55,033 nt of DNA from Komagataeibacter europaeus LMG 18890 (GTDB lineage Bacteria; Pseudomonadota; Alphaproteobacteria; Acetobacterales; Acetobacteraceae). The stretch's first letter is position 1. The number at the start of each line of letters is the position of its first letter. The stretch is taken from positions 1-55,033 of the forward strand of contig NZ_CADP01000008.1 of assembly GCF_000285295.1 (NCBI RefSeq), given 5' to 3'. A program made the translations under genes and the position numbers. The notes beneath the pieces were generated by a model. That model saw only the letters and a list, made by a program, of their open reading frames with translations. It was not told where the DNA came from and ran no database searches. Below, in pieces: positions 1 to 8,832 of this stretch.

Positions 1-370
1 CCGCCTGTGCGGGCGGGGACTGTATCCCGGCATCCGGTGTCGCGGCGTGGGCGGGTGGCAGCATGTTTCCGCTTCCCGACAGGGGTTCAGGCGTTGGTAC
101 GGAATAGGTCTGGTCCGCCTGTCCCTCCGGCTGCGTTGAGACTCCGGGAACCGTCGCGGGGGAAACGGGGGCGGCTGTTGTCCCATCCGTGCCCGTGAGG
201 GGCGAGGAGGGGACAGCAGCAGAAGACGCCGTGGGGGCCACCTGTGACGGGGTCGGCGTCGCCTGGGCCAGGGCGGGCGTGCCTGTATAAAGAAGGCCGG
301 CCAGCAACAGCCCGGCCTGACGGGGCGCGGACCGGGTCAGACTAGAACCGCACAGGAGGGAAACTTTCAC
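1..370 (-). CDS. Secreted Pro/Thr/Ala-rich protein, N-terminal part only
   Basis: This frame is open without a stop from a GTG at 370 down to the window edge, giving about 123 residues of a longer protein. It opens with a signal peptide: hydrophobic core LLLAGLLYTG at residues 21-30 and a likely cleavage after ALA at residue 35. What follows is low-complexity Pro/Thr/Ala/Ser sequence. A GGAGAA ribosome binding site lies at 381-386, ten bases before the GTG; a TTG at 388 is an alternative start. It diverges from tldD. In rhizobia an invasion-associated locus B protein often sits beside tldD, so that is one guess, but the part that would show the domain is missing. Function unknown. Confidence 0.55.
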   Translation of the reverse strand, partial: MKVSLLCGSSLTRSAPRQAGLLLAGLLYTGTPALAQATPTPSQVAPTASSAAVPSSPLTGTDGTTAAPVSPATVPGVSTQPEGQADQTYSVPTPEPLSGSGNMLPPAHAATPDAGIQSPPAQA

Positions 371-613
371 GAGACGCCATTTCTCCAAATAATAAAAACC
401 TGATTTTTGCACCATGCCTTGCCTTGTGTCCCTACCACAAAGGAAAACCCTCCAGATGGAGGGAAGTTCATTTTTATGCATGGTACCTGTCATGATGAGA
501 GACCAGCTTTTCCCCAGCAGGCAAAAGCGGTTATGCTGTCTGCCCTCCCGGCCCGTGCGGCCCGGGCATCGATGTCCTTTCATTCCTGTTCCGCCAACCG
601 GAGTCACCGTTTC

Positions 614-2074
614 ATGCCCTTATCCCTTCAGGGTCTTTCCCCGCTGGCTGCAACTGATGCCCTGTTTTTTGAACGGGCGGGCGCGCGCCTCGGCCGTCCC
701 GATGCCGAACGTCTGGTTCGCCATGCGCTGGAGGGAATGGATGATGGCGAGCTTTTCCTGGAATATCGTGAAAGCGAGGCGATTTCGCTGGATGAAGGGG
801 TGATCCGTTCCGCCAGCTTTGACACCTCTTCCGGTTTCGGCCTGCGCGCCGTGCTGGAGGCGGAAACCGGCTTCGCCCATTCCGATGACATAAGCGAAAG
901 CGCGATCCGCCGGGCCGGGGAAACCGTCAGCCAGATCAGGGCGGGCCGTTCGGGCACGCTGGCCGTGGGGCCGCGTTCGACCAACCATCGCCTGTATCCC
1001 GACATCAATCCGCTGGAAGAAGGGGCCTTTGCCTCCCGCGCCGCCATGCTGTCGGAACTGGATGCCTATGCCCGCGCGCGTGACCCGCGCGTGGTGCAGG
1101 TCATGGCGTCGATTTCCGCTGAGTGGCAGGCCATCCAGATCATCCGTCCCGATGGGCAGCGCATGGCCGACATCCGCCCGCTGGTGCGCATGAATGTATC
1201 GGTGGTGGTGGAACAGGACGGGCGGCGTGAAAGTGGCGGCCACGGGCTGGGTGGCCGTTATTCCTATACCCGCCTGCTGTCGCCACAGGTGTGGCAGGGT
1301 GCCGTGGACGAGGCCCTGCGCATGGCGCTGGTCAACCTTGACGCGCGTCCCGCCCCGGCCGGGGAAATGGAAGTGGTGCTGGGTGCCGGCTGGCCCGGTA
1401 TCCTGCTGCATGAAGCGGTGGGCCATGGGCTGGAAGGTGATTTCAACCGCAAGGGCACATCCGCCTTTGCCGGGCTTATGGGCAAGCGGGTGGCGGCCCC
1501 CGGTGTGACAGTGGTGGATGATGGCACCCTGCCCGAACGCCGGGGCAGTCTGACCATTGATGATGAAGGCACGCCCACCGGTCGCACCGTGATGATCGAG
1601 GACGGTATCCTGACCGGCTACCTGCAGGATCGTCTCAATGCCCGCCTCATGGGTGTTTCCCCCACGGGCAACGGGCGGCGGCAGTCCTATGCCCACGCGC
1701 CCATGCCGCGCATGACCAACACCCTCATGCTTGGCGGCGACGCCACGACCGATGACATGATCCGCAGTACGAAGCGCGGGCTTTATGCGGTCAATTTCGG
1801 TGGGGGACAGGTGGACATCACATCAGGCAAATTCGTGTTTGCCGCATCCGAAGCCTACATGATCGAGGACGGGAAGATCACCACCCCCGTGCGGGGTGCG
1901 ACCCTGATCGGCAATGGCGCGGACGCCATGACGCAGGTGACCATGATTGGCGGCGAACCTGCCCTTGACCCCGGTATCGGCACCTGTGGCAAGTCCGGGC
2001 AGGGTGTGCCGGTGGGCGTGGGCCAGCCGACCCTGAAAATGACCGGCCTAACCGTGGGTGGTACAGGCGGCTGA
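614..2074 (+). CDS. tldD: Metalloprotease TldD
   Basis: TldD subunit of the TldD/TldE zinc metalloprotease, which in other bacteria degrades unfolded peptides and matures microcins and CcdA. The zinc motif HEAVGH is at residues 266-271, followed by GLEGD, and the glycine-rich C-terminal PmbA/TldD domain is intact through GIGTCGKSGQG. The frame is open from 407, but the ATG at 614 gives 486 residues, the usual family length, and has GGAG 11 bases upstream; earlier Met codons at 533 and 572 would only add a basic, poorly conserved extension. No tldE partner lies in the window. A dispersed palindromic repeat follows and separates it from convergent pdxJ. Confidence 0.93.
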   Translation: MPLSLQGLSPLAATDALFFERAGARLGRPDAERLVRHALEGMDDGELFLEYRESEAISLDEGVIRSASFDTSSGFGLRAVLEAETGFAHSDDISESAIRRAGETVSQIRAGRSGTLAVGPRSTNHRLYPDINPLEEGAFASRAAMLSELDAYARARDPRVVQVMASISAEWQAIQIIRPDGQRMADIRPLVRMNVSVVVEQDGRRESGGHGLGGRYSYTRLLSPQVWQGAVDEALRMALVNLDARPAPAGEMEVVLGAGWPGILLHEAVGHGLEGDFNRKGTSAFAGLMGKRVAAPGVTVVDDGTLPERRGSLTIDDEGTPTGRTVMIEDGILTGYLQDRLNARLMGVSPTGNGRRQSYAHAPMPRMTNTLMLGGDATTDDMIRSTKRGLYAVNFGGGQVDITSGKFVFAASEAYMIEDGKITTPVRGATLIGNGADAMTQVTMIGGEPALDPGIGTCGKSGQGVPVGVGQPTLKMTGLTVGGTGG

Positions 2075-2094
2075 GCCAGAGAGATTAAGGAACG

Positions 2095-2178
2095 AAAGTT
2101 TCCGGGTGCCGCCTTTTTTCAAAAAGACGGCGTTCCCTGAAACTGTTTGAAAAACGCTTCACCAGAAAACGTCTTTTA
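2095..2178 (+). repeat. Dispersed palindromic repeat, full-length copy A
   Basis: An AT-rich unit of about 85 bases in GC-rich surroundings. It has two consecutive near-palindromes: GCCGCCTTTTTTC/AAAAAGACGGC and GAAACTGTTTGAAAAACGCTTC, with GTTTCCGGGTG at the left and CACCAGAAAAC at the right forming imperfect terminal inverted repeats. Related copies are at 8201, 20184, 26324, 40988 (reversed) and 47584. It lies between convergent tldD and pdxJ and reaches the pdxJ stop codon, so it probably serves as a bidirectional terminator or is a non-autonomous mobile element. Confidence 0.8.
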
Positions 2179-2922
2179 CTTTCGCGACGCTGCGATCATA
2201 CCCTTCATGTGACGGATTACGGCAGGCAGTCCGTCAAAAATGGCCTGCCCGATCAGGAAATGCCCGATATTCAGTTCCATGACCTGCGGCAGGGCGGCAA
2301 CCGGGCTGACATTGTCATAGGTCAGTCCATGGCCTGCATGGACTTCCAGCCCGCATCGCGCGGCATGTTCCGCGCCCGCCGTCAGGCGGCCGAGCTCAAT
2401 CGCGCGCGCCGCTTCGTTCCGGGCATCGGCATAGGCGCCCGTATGCAGTTCCACCACGGCCGCCCCCAGTTCCGCCGCCGTTTCGATCTGCGCGGGGTCC
2501 GGGTCAATGAACAGCGAGACACGGATTCCCGCATCACGCAGCCGGGCGATGCGGGGCGCCAGTTCGCTGGCCTGTCCACGCACGTCCAGTCCGCCTTCGG
2601 TCGTGACTTCCTGCCGCCGTTCGGGCACCAGGCAGCACGCATGCGGGCGCAGGCGGGTGGCGATGGTGGTCATTTCCTCCGTCGCGGCCATTTCCATGTT
2701 CAGCGGGATCGACAACTCCGCGCGCAGGCGCTCCAGGTCGGCATCGCGGATGTGGCGACGGTCCTCGCGCAGGTGGGCGGTAATGCCATCCGCGCCTGAT
2801 GCCTGCGCCAGCAGCGCGCCCTTTACCGGGTCGGGATGCGTGCCGCCCCGTGCGTTCCGCACGGTGGCGATATGATCGATGTTGACGCCCAGCCGGATGG
2901 GCGTGGCAGGGGATGTTGTCAT
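2176..2922 (-). CDS. pdxJ: Pyridoxine 5'-phosphate synthase PdxJ
   Basis: Catalyses the last ring-forming step of vitamin B6 synthesis, joining 1-deoxyxylulose 5-phosphate and aminoacetone phosphate to give pyridoxine 5'-phosphate. The 248-residue TIM barrel starts with the family hallmark [14 protein letters not shown] at about residues 13-26 and keeps the phosphate and substrate segments EVHAGHGL and [10 protein letters not shown] near the C-terminus. Its ATG overlaps the pdxA stop by four bases (ATGA), so the two consecutive enzymes of the pathway are translationally coupled. Confidence 0.96.
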   Translation of the reverse strand: MTTSPATPIRLGVNIDHIATVRNARGGTHPDPVKGALLAQASGADGITAHLREDRRHIRDADLERLRAELSIPLNMEMAATEEMTTIATRLRPHACCLVPERRQEVTTEGGLDVRGQASELAPRIARLRDAGIRVSLFIDPDPAQIETAAELGAAVVELHTGAYADARNEAARAIELGRLTAGAEHAARCGLEVHAGHGLTYDNVSPVAALPQVMELNIGHFLIGQAIFDGLPAVIRHMKGMIAASRK

Positions 2923-3908
2923 GACCTGTTCCTGTGTTCGGCCATCCGCATGGCCATGTGCAGTGCTGCGACAAGGCTGGACGGATCGGCCACGCCCCGC
3001 CCGGCAATGTCAAAGGCGGTGCCGTGATCGGGTGATGTGCGGATGATGGGCAGCCCCAGCGTGGTATTGACCCCCTGCGTCATGTCGATGGTCTTGAGCG
3101 GGATCAGCGCCTGGTCATGATACATGCACATCGCCACGTCGTACCGTGCCCGTGCGGGCGGCGTGAACATGGTGTCGGGCGGCCATGGCCCGCTTATGTC
3201 CATGCCATCGGCGCGCAGGGCGGCGATGGCGGGGGCGATGATGGTCTGTTCTTCCGTGCCCATGCTGCCGTCCTCGCCCGCATGGGGGTTCAGCCCGGCA
3301 ATGGCGATGCGTGGCGTGGCAATGCCGAAGTCACGCTGCAGGGCCGCATGGGTGGTGCGGGTGGCGGCGATGATGGCGCTGGTGTCCAGTTCATCCAGCG
3401 CGCGGCGCAGGCTGACATGGATGGTAACGGGCACGACCCGTAGTTCCGGGCAGGCCAGCATCATCACCTCGCGTCCCGGCACGTTGCACAGGGCCGCAAG
3501 GTATTCGGTATGGCCGGGATAGGCGAAACCGGCTTTTTTCAGCACGATCTTGCTGATCGGGTTGGTCACCACGCCTGCGGCCTGCCTATTGCGGGCCAGT
3601 TCCACCGCGCGCGCGATGGACGTGGTGATGGCGTGGGCGTTGCCACTGTCCGGCTGGCCCGCATGGACCGGCGCCTGCAGCCCGACCGGCAGCACCGGCA
3701 CGGCGTGGGCAAAGACTTCGGCCGCCTGGGCAATGGTGGTGATTTCGCGCACCGGCACATCATGCCGCCCGATCAGCCCCGCATCGCCCAGCACCGCGAA
3801 CGGTGTCGTGCCCTGCCGCATGGCCCGCCATGCGCCAGCAGTGATTTCCGGCCCGATTCCCGCCGGGTCCCCCATGGTCAGGGCAAGGGGCAGGCTGCCA
3901 TCAGGCAT
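2919..3908 (-). CDS. pdxA: 4-hydroxythreonine-4-phosphate dehydrogenase PdxA
   Basis: NAD-dependent oxidation and decarboxylation of 4-phosphohydroxy-L-threonine, the step immediately before PdxJ. At 329 residues it has normal length, begins with [15 protein letters not shown], and keeps the metal-binding histidines in [24 protein letters not shown] and [11 protein letters not shown]. It sits second in a minus-strand operon: its start overlaps the end of the M20 peptidase gene by eight bases and its stop overlaps the pdxJ start by four. Confidence 0.96.
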   Translation of the reverse strand: MPDGSLPLALTMGDPAGIGPEITAGAWRAMRQGTTPFAVLGDAGLIGRHDVPVREITTIAQAAEVFAHAVPVLPVGLQAPVHAGQPDSGNAHAITTSIARAVELARNRQAAGVVTNPISKIVLKKAGFAYPGHTEYLAALCNVPGREVMMLACPELRVVPVTIHVSLRRALDELDTSAIIAATRTTHAALQRDFGIATPRIAIAGLNPHAGEDGSMGTEEQTIIAPAIAALRADGMDISGPWPPDTMFTPPARARYDVAMCMYHDQALIPLKTIDMTQGVNTTLGLPIIRTSPDHGTAFDIAGRGVADPSSLVAALHMAMRMAEHRNRS

Positions 3909-5307
3909 CCGTCTTGCCCATGGCGTGCAGGATACGGATCCATGACCGGATGCCCTTGTGGAAGGATGTCAGGTCATATTTCTCGTTGGGGGAATGCACA
4001 CGGTCATCATCCAGCGCGAAACCCACCAGCAGGACGGATATGCCCAGGATACGCTGCATGTCGGCCGCCACCGGGATCGACCCGCCACAGCCGATGGTGA
4101 CCGCGGGCGTGCCCCATTCATCCCCCAGCGCCCGCAGCGCAGGCTGCAGGCCAAAGGTGTCATCGGGCACGACGCTTGCGACCGACCCGCCGCAGGGCGT
4201 GAAGGTCACCGTGCAGTCAGGCGGCAGCCGGTCACGCACATGGGCACAGAAAGCCTGGCGGATGTGCACCGGGTCCTGCCCCGCCACCAGCCGGAATGAC
4301 ACCTTTGCCATGGCGTCACCCGGCAGCACGGTCTTGAACCCTTCGGCGGTATAACCGCCGGAAATGCCGTTGATTTCGAAACTGGGGCGGCACCATGTCT
4401 GTTCGATGGCGGTATACCCCCTTTCCCCGGCAGGCACGGACAGCCCGACATCTCCAAGGAAGGCTGCGTCATCTGGGGCGATTTCACGCCAGCGCGCGCG
4501 CAGCGCTTCCGGCGGGTCCTGCACGCCGGCATAGAAACCGGGCAGGGTGACGCGGCCGGTGGCGTCATCGCGGATGGAGGACAGCACCCGGCACAGCACT
4601 TCCGCCGGGTTGCGCGCGGCGTTGCCGTAAATGCCCGAATGCAGGTCGCGGCTTGCGCAGCGCAGGTGGATTTCCTCGCCCACCATGCCGCGCAGCGTGG
4701 TGGTGATGGCGGGCACGCCGGGCAGCATGGCGGTATCGCAGATCAGCCCGACATCGGCGCGCAGTTCTTCGCGATGCGTTTCCATGAAGGGCAGCAGGCT
4801 GGGGCCGCCGCATTCTTCCTCGCCCTCGATCAGCAGCGAAATCCGTACCGGCATCTGTCCCGTCGTTGCGCGAATGGCGCGCAGGGCCTCGATAAAGGTC
4901 ATGACCTGACCCTTGTCATCCGATGCGCCGCGCGCGGTGATCTGCCTGCGGCCATCCTGTGCCGTCACCAGCGCGGGTTCGAACGGGTCTCTTGCCCACA
5001 GTTCCAGCGGATCGACAGGCTGCACGTCGTAATGGCCGTAAAACAGTACATGCGGGCCAGCGGGCGGCGTGCGGTCATGTGCCACCAGGATGGGATGGCC
5101 GGGTGTTTCATGCAGTGTCACGTCAAAGCCGAGGCTGTCGAGTTCATTGAACAGCCACTGTGCCGCCTGCCTGCAATCCGCCGCGTGTTCGGGCTGGGTG
5201 GAGATGCTGGGGATCCGCAGGAACGCGAACAGTCGCGCAAGGGCGTCATCAAGCGTGCGGTCCGCCTGTTCCAGCACAGGCGCGGGGGAAGCGGGTGAAT
5301 CAGTCAT
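3901..5307 (-). CDS. M20 family dipeptidase
   Basis: A 468-residue zinc peptidase of the M20/M28 superfamily (dipeptidase/ArgE/DapE group). All metal ligands are recognisable: H and D in [10 protein letters not shown], the bridging D in RGASDDKGQ, the catalytic pair EE in [11 protein letters not shown] in ICDTAM, and the late H in [10 protein letters not shown]. The lid domain lies between. It is the first gene of the operon leading into pdxA-pdxJ, with an eight-base overlap to pdxA. No link to B6 metabolism is evident, so the coupling may be positional. The exact substrate cannot be read from the sequence; carnosinase-like dipeptidases are the closest relatives. Confidence 0.9.
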   Translation of the reverse strand: MTDSPASPAPVLEQADRTLDDALARLFAFLRIPSISTQPEHAADCRQAAQWLFNELDSLGFDVTLHETPGHPILVAHDRTPPAGPHVLFYGHYDVQPVDPLELWARDPFEPALVTAQDGRRQITARGASDDKGQVMTFIEALRAIRATTGQMPVRISLLIEGEEECGGPSLLPFMETHREELRADVGLICDTAMLPGVPAITTTLRGMVGEEIHLRCASRDLHSGIYGNAARNPAEVLCRVLSSIRDDATGRVTLPGFYAGVQDPPEALRARWREIAPDDAAFLGDVGLSVPAGERGYTAIEQTWCRPSFEINGISGGYTAEGFKTVLPGDAMAKVSFRLVAGQDPVHIRQAFCAHVRDRLPPDCTVTFTPCGGSVASVVPDDTFGLQPALRALGDEWGTPAVTIGCGGSIPVAADMQRILGISVLLVGFALDDDRVHSPNEKYDLTSFHKGIRSWIRILHAMGKTDA

Positions 5308-5475
5308 GAACTTTCCATTTTTGCAGCACGCGTCAGGCAGCCCGAACGGGACAGGGTACGATTTTGCCTGTTATGGGGGCAAAAGCAACACATCCGCCGG
5401 TAGTGGCTGCCTGCAGGTATGCGCGGATCATGGGCATGCATGATCGAAGGGCCGCCATCCTGATATCCTGGCCCG

Positions 5476-5760
5476 TCAGCACCCGCCATGCAGGAACCCC
5501 AGCGCGGGCATGGGGCGCCACGCGCGGGGCAGGTCCGCGCGGCGATAGGGGCGGATGCTGTAATGTGGCACCGCGATTTCATTGCGTTCCAGGAAGTTGC
5601 GGTAGGCGGCCACCTGCTGGCTGCGCCATTCACAGTCCGCCTCCGCGCTGGCGCGTGTGGGATAGATGCTGGCGATTCGCGTGTCGCGTCCGGTGCGGGC
5701 GACAACCGCCCAGGATTCGTCACGTCGCGCCGTGGTCCGGAAAACAACAACCTTGCCCAT
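5476..5760 (-). CDS. Small hypothetical protein (94 aa)
   Basis: I do not recognise a family. The 94 residues are soluble-looking and rich in Arg and aromatic residues (WAVVARTGRD, YSIRPYRRADLPRAWRP), with no signal peptide or membrane segment. GGGACG about eight bases before the ATG could serve as ribosome binding site. It faces away from the lapA-like gene and lies 168 bases upstream of the M20 peptidase on the same strand. Composition is balanced, unlike the Arg- or Pro-laden shadow frames here, which is the main reason to accept it. The 168-base gap after it shows nothing definite. Confidence 0.5.
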   Translation of the reverse strand: MGKVVVFRTTARRDESWAVVARTGRDTRIASIYPTRASAEADCEWRSQQVAAYRNFLERNEIAVPHYSIRPYRRADLPRAWRPMPALGFLHGGC

Positions 5761-5904
5761 TGTTTCGTCCCTGTCCCGGTGGCCTGTCGCGTGTCATGGC
5801 CTGTTACCCACAGGCAACCATGCCTGCTGCGCACGATCAAGCGGCACGCCGGATGAATTGATTTCCTTGCAGCCCCCTGTTCTTGGCGGTAGGGAACAGG
5901 GATC

Positions 5905-6327
5905 ATGATACGTCTTTTCATTACCCTGCCCGTGATCGTGGCACTGATCATTTTCGCGGCCTGCAACCAGGCGCCGGTGGAACTGTCATGGCTGCAATGG
6001 AAATGGACGTCATCGCCCGGCGTGCTGGCGCTGCTGGTTGCCGCCCTGCTGTATGCCACGGGGTCCGCCAGCGTGTGGGTCGTGGTCCTGCGCCAGATGC
6101 GCCGCGCCCGCCGCGCCGAACAGGAAGTGCGCGCCCTGCGTGCCCGCCTGCCGGAAAATGATACCGGGGCGGCCCGTGCCCCCGGCCTGACATCCGCCCC
6201 GGCCAGTTCCCCGATGGTGAAGGCGTATGAAGCGGAACAGGCGACGGCGGCCGCCAGCCCCGTCGCGACGGAACCCGCCGTGGTGACCCCGCCCGCCATC
6301 ACGGCGGAAAAGCCGCCGGGCGCCTGA
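5905..6327 (+). CDS. LapA-like (DUF1049) inner-membrane protein
   Basis: A 140-residue protein with two hydrophobic segments, about residues 3-20 and 38-62, followed by a basic coiled-coil stretch (RRARRAEQEVRALRARL) and a low-complexity Ala/Pro tail. This two-helix plus coiled-coil layout is that of LapA/YciS proteins, which in enterobacteria regulate lipopolysaccharide assembly with LapB. A lapA-like gene before pyrF is a common alphaproteobacterial order. It precedes pyrF by 32 bases and so probably shares its transcript. No lapB is present in the window. The tail after residue 80 is poorly conserved in type. Confidence 0.7.
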   Translation: MIRLFITLPVIVALIIFAACNQAPVELSWLQWKWTSSPGVLALLVAALLYATGSASVWVVVLRQMRRARRAEQEVRALRARLPENDTGAARAPGLTSAPASSPMVKAYEAEQATAAASPVATEPAVVTPPAITAEKPPGA

Positions 6328-6359
6328 TCCCTTAATTCCCGCACGTCATCACCACCTGT

Positions 6360-7088
6360 ATGTCTGACCATGGAGCACCGCCAATGCCTGGACGGTCCAC
6401 CCGCCTGATTGTCGCCCTCGATACCAAGGATACGGCGCAGGCCGTGCGCTGGCGCGAACAGGCGGCAGGCCATGCCGACGCGGTCAAGCTGGGGCTGGAG
6501 TTCACCTATGCCCGTGGACTGGACGCCGTGCGGGCGGCCGCGGGCGACAGTCCGCTGTTTCTTGACCTCAAGCTGCATGACATCCCCAATACCGTGGCGT
6601 CCGCCATTGGCAGCCTTGCTGCCCTGCGGCCTGCCATGCTGACCATCCACGCCAGTGGCGGGCGCGCCATGATCGCGGCTGCGCGCAGGGCGGTGGATGA
6701 GACCTTTCCGTCCGGCAGCCGCCCGCTGCTGCTGGCCGTTACCGTGCTGACCAGCATGGATACGCAGGGCCTGCATGAAGTGGGCGTGCCCGGCAGCGTG
6801 GAGGAACAGGTTGTCCGCCTGGGCAGGCTGGCCATGGAGTCGGGGGCGGATGGGCTGGTCTGTTCCTCACATGAAATTACCCCCCTGCGTCGGGCACTGG
6901 GTGACGGGCCGGTACTGGTCGTGCCGGGGATCCGTCCCGCCGGTAGCGCGCTGGGGGACCAGAAGCGGGTCATGACCCCGGCACAGGCCCGTGCGGCGGG
7001 GGCTGACTGGATCGTGGTGGGCCGTCCCATCACCCGCGCGCCGGACCCGGCGGCGGCGGCGGCGATTGCCGCCGAACTGTCGGCCTGA
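6360..7088 (+). CDS. pyrF: Orotidine 5'-phosphate decarboxylase
   Basis: Last step of UMP synthesis: decarboxylation of OMP. The barrel shows LIVALDTKD, the DAVKLGLEF strand, the catalytic DLKLHDIPNTV segment (Asp-x-Lys-x-x-Asp array) and the phosphate-binding VPGIRPAG and WIVVGRPITRA near the end. The length of 242 residues is normal; the ATG at 6384 would remove eight residues and also fits the domain edge. It lies between the lapA-like gene and trpF, 20 bases from the latter, in a typical alphaproteobacterial order. Confidence 0.95.
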   Translation: MSDHGAPPMPGRSTRLIVALDTKDTAQAVRWREQAAGHADAVKLGLEFTYARGLDAVRAAAGDSPLFLDLKLHDIPNTVASAIGSLAALRPAMLTIHASGGRAMIAAARRAVDETFPSGSRPLLLAVTVLTSMDTQGLHEVGVPGSVEEQVVRLGRLAMESGADGLVCSSHEITPLRRALGDGPVLVVPGIRPAGSALGDQKRVMTPAQARAAGADWIVVGRPITRAPDPAAAAAIAAELSA

Positions 7089-7108
7089 ACGGGGCAGGGG
7101 ACGACACC

Positions 7109-7732
7109 ATGCCGGTCAGGGTCAAGATCTGTGGCATCCGTGACCATGTGGGGCTGGATGCCGCCGTGCAGGCCGGGGCGGACTGGGTCGGGTTCGTGTT
7201 TTTCAGTCGTTCCCCGCGTCATGTCACGGCGCAGGCCGCCAGCACGCTGGCGCGCGACATGGCGGTGGACGGGCCGAAGCGGATTGGCCTGTTTGTCCGC
7301 CCGACCGACGACGATATCCGCCGCGTGCTGGACCACGTACCGCTTGACGGGTTGCAAATCTATGATGATGCCGGGCGGATCGAAGCCATCCGCACCCACT
7401 CTGGCCTGCCGGTATGGCGCGCGGTGGGGATCGCCAGCAGGCATGACCTGCCTGAAACCTGTCGGGTGGATGGTCTGGTGATTGAATCCCGCGCGCCCGC
7501 CGGGTCGGACCGTCCCGGCGGCAATGCCCATGCCTTTGACTGGACCCTGACGCATGGATGGCAGGCCCCGGTGCCGTGGCTGCTGGCGGGTGGGCTGAAC
7601 CCCGATAATGTCCAGCGCGCCATACAGCACAGCGGGGCCCGTGCCGTTGATGTTTCATCCGGCGTGGAATCCGCCCCCGGCGTCAAATCGCCCGAACTGA
7701 TCCGTCGCTTCGTGCAGGCGGCCCGCGCCTAA
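7109..7732 (+). CDS. trpF: Phosphoribosylanthranilate isomerase
   Basis: Third step of tryptophan synthesis, an Amadori rearrangement of phosphoribosylanthranilate. The 207-residue barrel opens with VKICGIRD, has DWVGFVFFSRSPRHV, the phosphate loop LLAGGLNPDNV and the final DVSSGVESAPGVK. The usual alphaproteobacterial neighbours trpB and trpA are not downstream; instead the gene ends in a four-base tail-to-tail overlap with a secreted glycine-rich protein gene on the other strand, so trpF has been separated from trpBA here. Confidence 0.95.
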   Translation: MPVRVKICGIRDHVGLDAAVQAGADWVGFVFFSRSPRHVTAQAASTLARDMAVDGPKRIGLFVRPTDDDIRRVLDHVPLDGLQIYDDAGRIEAIRTHSGLPVWRAVGIASRHDLPETCRVDGLVIESRAPAGSDRPGGNAHAFDWTLTHGWQAPVPWLLAGGLNPDNVQRAIQHSGARAVDVSSGVESAPGVKSPELIRRFVQAARA

Positions 7733-8049
7733 CGGTAATACCCGTAATACGGCGGCGGAGGTGGCGGCGGCGGCGGGTAGGCATAAACCGGATAGGGCGG
7801 TGGCGGATAGGCATAGGCCGGATAGGGATAGCCATAGCCGTAACCCCGGTAGCGGTAAGGCGACATCGCGACACCCAGCGCCGTCCCCGTGGCAATGCCC
7901 AGGCCGAATCCGCCCCAGCCCCAGCCACGGTGCCATCCGCCGCCCCAGCCTCCACCCCATCCGCCGCCACGCCATGCATAGGCGGCAGGGGCGGGCAGAA
8001 TACCGACCAGTCCCATGGACACGGCCAGCAACAAGGCCAACTTACGCAT
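7729..8049 (-). CDS. Secreted Gly/Tyr/Pro-rich protein
   Basis: A 106-residue exported protein of unknown role. Residues 1-25 form a signal peptide ending in AYA. The mature part begins with GGGWGGGWGGGW-type repeats, passes through a short hydrophobic stretch (GLGIATGTALGVAM) and ends in Tyr/Pro runs (YPYPAYAYPPPPYP, then PPPPPPPPPYYGYYR). Such Gly-Trp-Tyr-Pro proteins are usually periplasmic or outer-surface structural proteins. The stop overlaps the trpF stop by four bases from the opposite strand. A similar composition appears in the protein at 11262-11855. Confidence 0.7.
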   Translation of the reverse strand: MRKLALLLAVSMGLVGILPAPAAYAWRGGGWGGGWGGGWHRGWGWGGFGLGIATGTALGVAMSPYRYRGYGYGYPYPAYAYPPPPYPVYAYPPPPPPPPPYYGYYR

Positions 8050-8200
8050 CTCGGGTGGTTCCTTTTCCTGATCTCGTGTTCATTGATATGGGCATATGTG
8101 CGCCTGATATCCAGCCTTGTGCCCGCATCATTATGTGACAGGCCAGGATAGATTCCATGCCTGGAGACTGTCTGAAAATAGCCTCTTGATAAACAGGGAT

Positions 8201-8290
8201 AAAAGTTTTCAGGGGGCGCCTTTTTTCAAAAATGCGGCGTTTCCTGAAGCTTTTCGAAAAAAGCTTCACCAAAAACTTCGTTGTAATTTT
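8201..8290 (+). repeat. Dispersed palindromic repeat, full-length copy B
   Basis: This copy best shows the terminal inverted repeats: AAAGTTTTCAGG at the left and TTCACCAAAAACTT at the right. The second stem is nearly perfect (GAAGCTTTTCGAAAAAAGCTTC, given here in two arms GAAGCTTTT and AAAAAGCTTC). It lies between the stop of the dciA-like gene and the start of the secreted protein, both on the minus strand, so it is downstream of one gene and upstream of the other: the only copy in the window not between convergent genes. Confidence 0.78.
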
Positions 8291-8327
8291 ACGCGATGGG
8301 CTGAAGGTCGATTTCTCCAGACAGTTC

Positions 8328-8822
8328 CTATCGGTCGCGACCGGCGTTCAGCCAGCCACCCAGCCGGGATAGCGCCTCCTTCAGCGGCCCGTCAGGCATG
8401 TCGTCAATCTGCACGGGTGGCGGCGGCGGGCGACGGGGCGCGGCGGCGGGCGCGCGTGGCGCGGCGGTCAGGTCCTGCACCATCTTCAGGCGCTTGACCA
8501 CGCCCTGCCCACAGGTGGTGTTGATGCGGGCGATGACGGTAGGGGCAAGGTGCTGCAGTTCCATCGCCACAGGTCCCCGGCAGGCAACGGTCAGGGTGCC
8601 AGCACTCAGGCGGCGGGGCACGGTCATGCCTGCCAGGTGGGGACCGACAATATCGGGCCAGTCCGTCATGACCTGTACGGCGGCGGGGGACTGCTTGCGA
8701 AAGACGGGGCGGCTGATATGCGGCAGCAGGGCCGCCATGCTGCGCGTGCGCATGGACCGCCGGGGTGGTTCGGGCGGTGGTGTCTCATTCTTTCGCTTGC
8801 TGCGGGTCGGCGGGTTCGTCAT
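8328..8822 (-). CDS. DUF721/DciA-like protein
   Basis: A 164-residue protein with a basic, Pro-rich head (residues 1-25) and a DUF721 domain at about 35-120, recognisable from WPDIVGPHLAGMTVPRRLSAGTLTVACRGPV and ELQHLAPTVIARIN (quoted in part). DUF721 proteins of this kind include DciA, the ancestral loader of the DnaB replicative helicase; the KH-like domain is followed here by a Pro-rich linker and a short C-terminal helix. The frame extends to 8885, but ATG 8822 gives a start outside mutY. It is divergent from mutY with only ten bases between the proposed starts. Function in helicase loading is inferred from family only. Confidence 0.7.
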   Translation of the reverse strand: MTNPPTRSKRKNETPPPEPPRRSMRTRSMAALLPHISRPVFRKQSPAAVQVMTDWPDIVGPHLAGMTVPRRLSAGTLTVACRGPVAMELQHLAPTVIARINTTCGQGVVKRLKMVQDLTAAPRAPAAAPRRPPPPPVQIDDMPDGPLKEALSRLGGWLNAGRDR

Positions 8823-8832
8823 AAACGGGTCC

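Noticed and set aside
2095-2178. Calling the repeat an insertion sequence remnant
   Set aside because: No transposase fragment and no evident target-site duplication could be found at any copy, so only a repeat is claimed.
5304-6776. 490-codon minus-strand frame across the lapA-like gene and pyrF
   Set aside because: It overlaps conserved pyrF in antisense and has an Arg/Gly/His-rich composition without structure.
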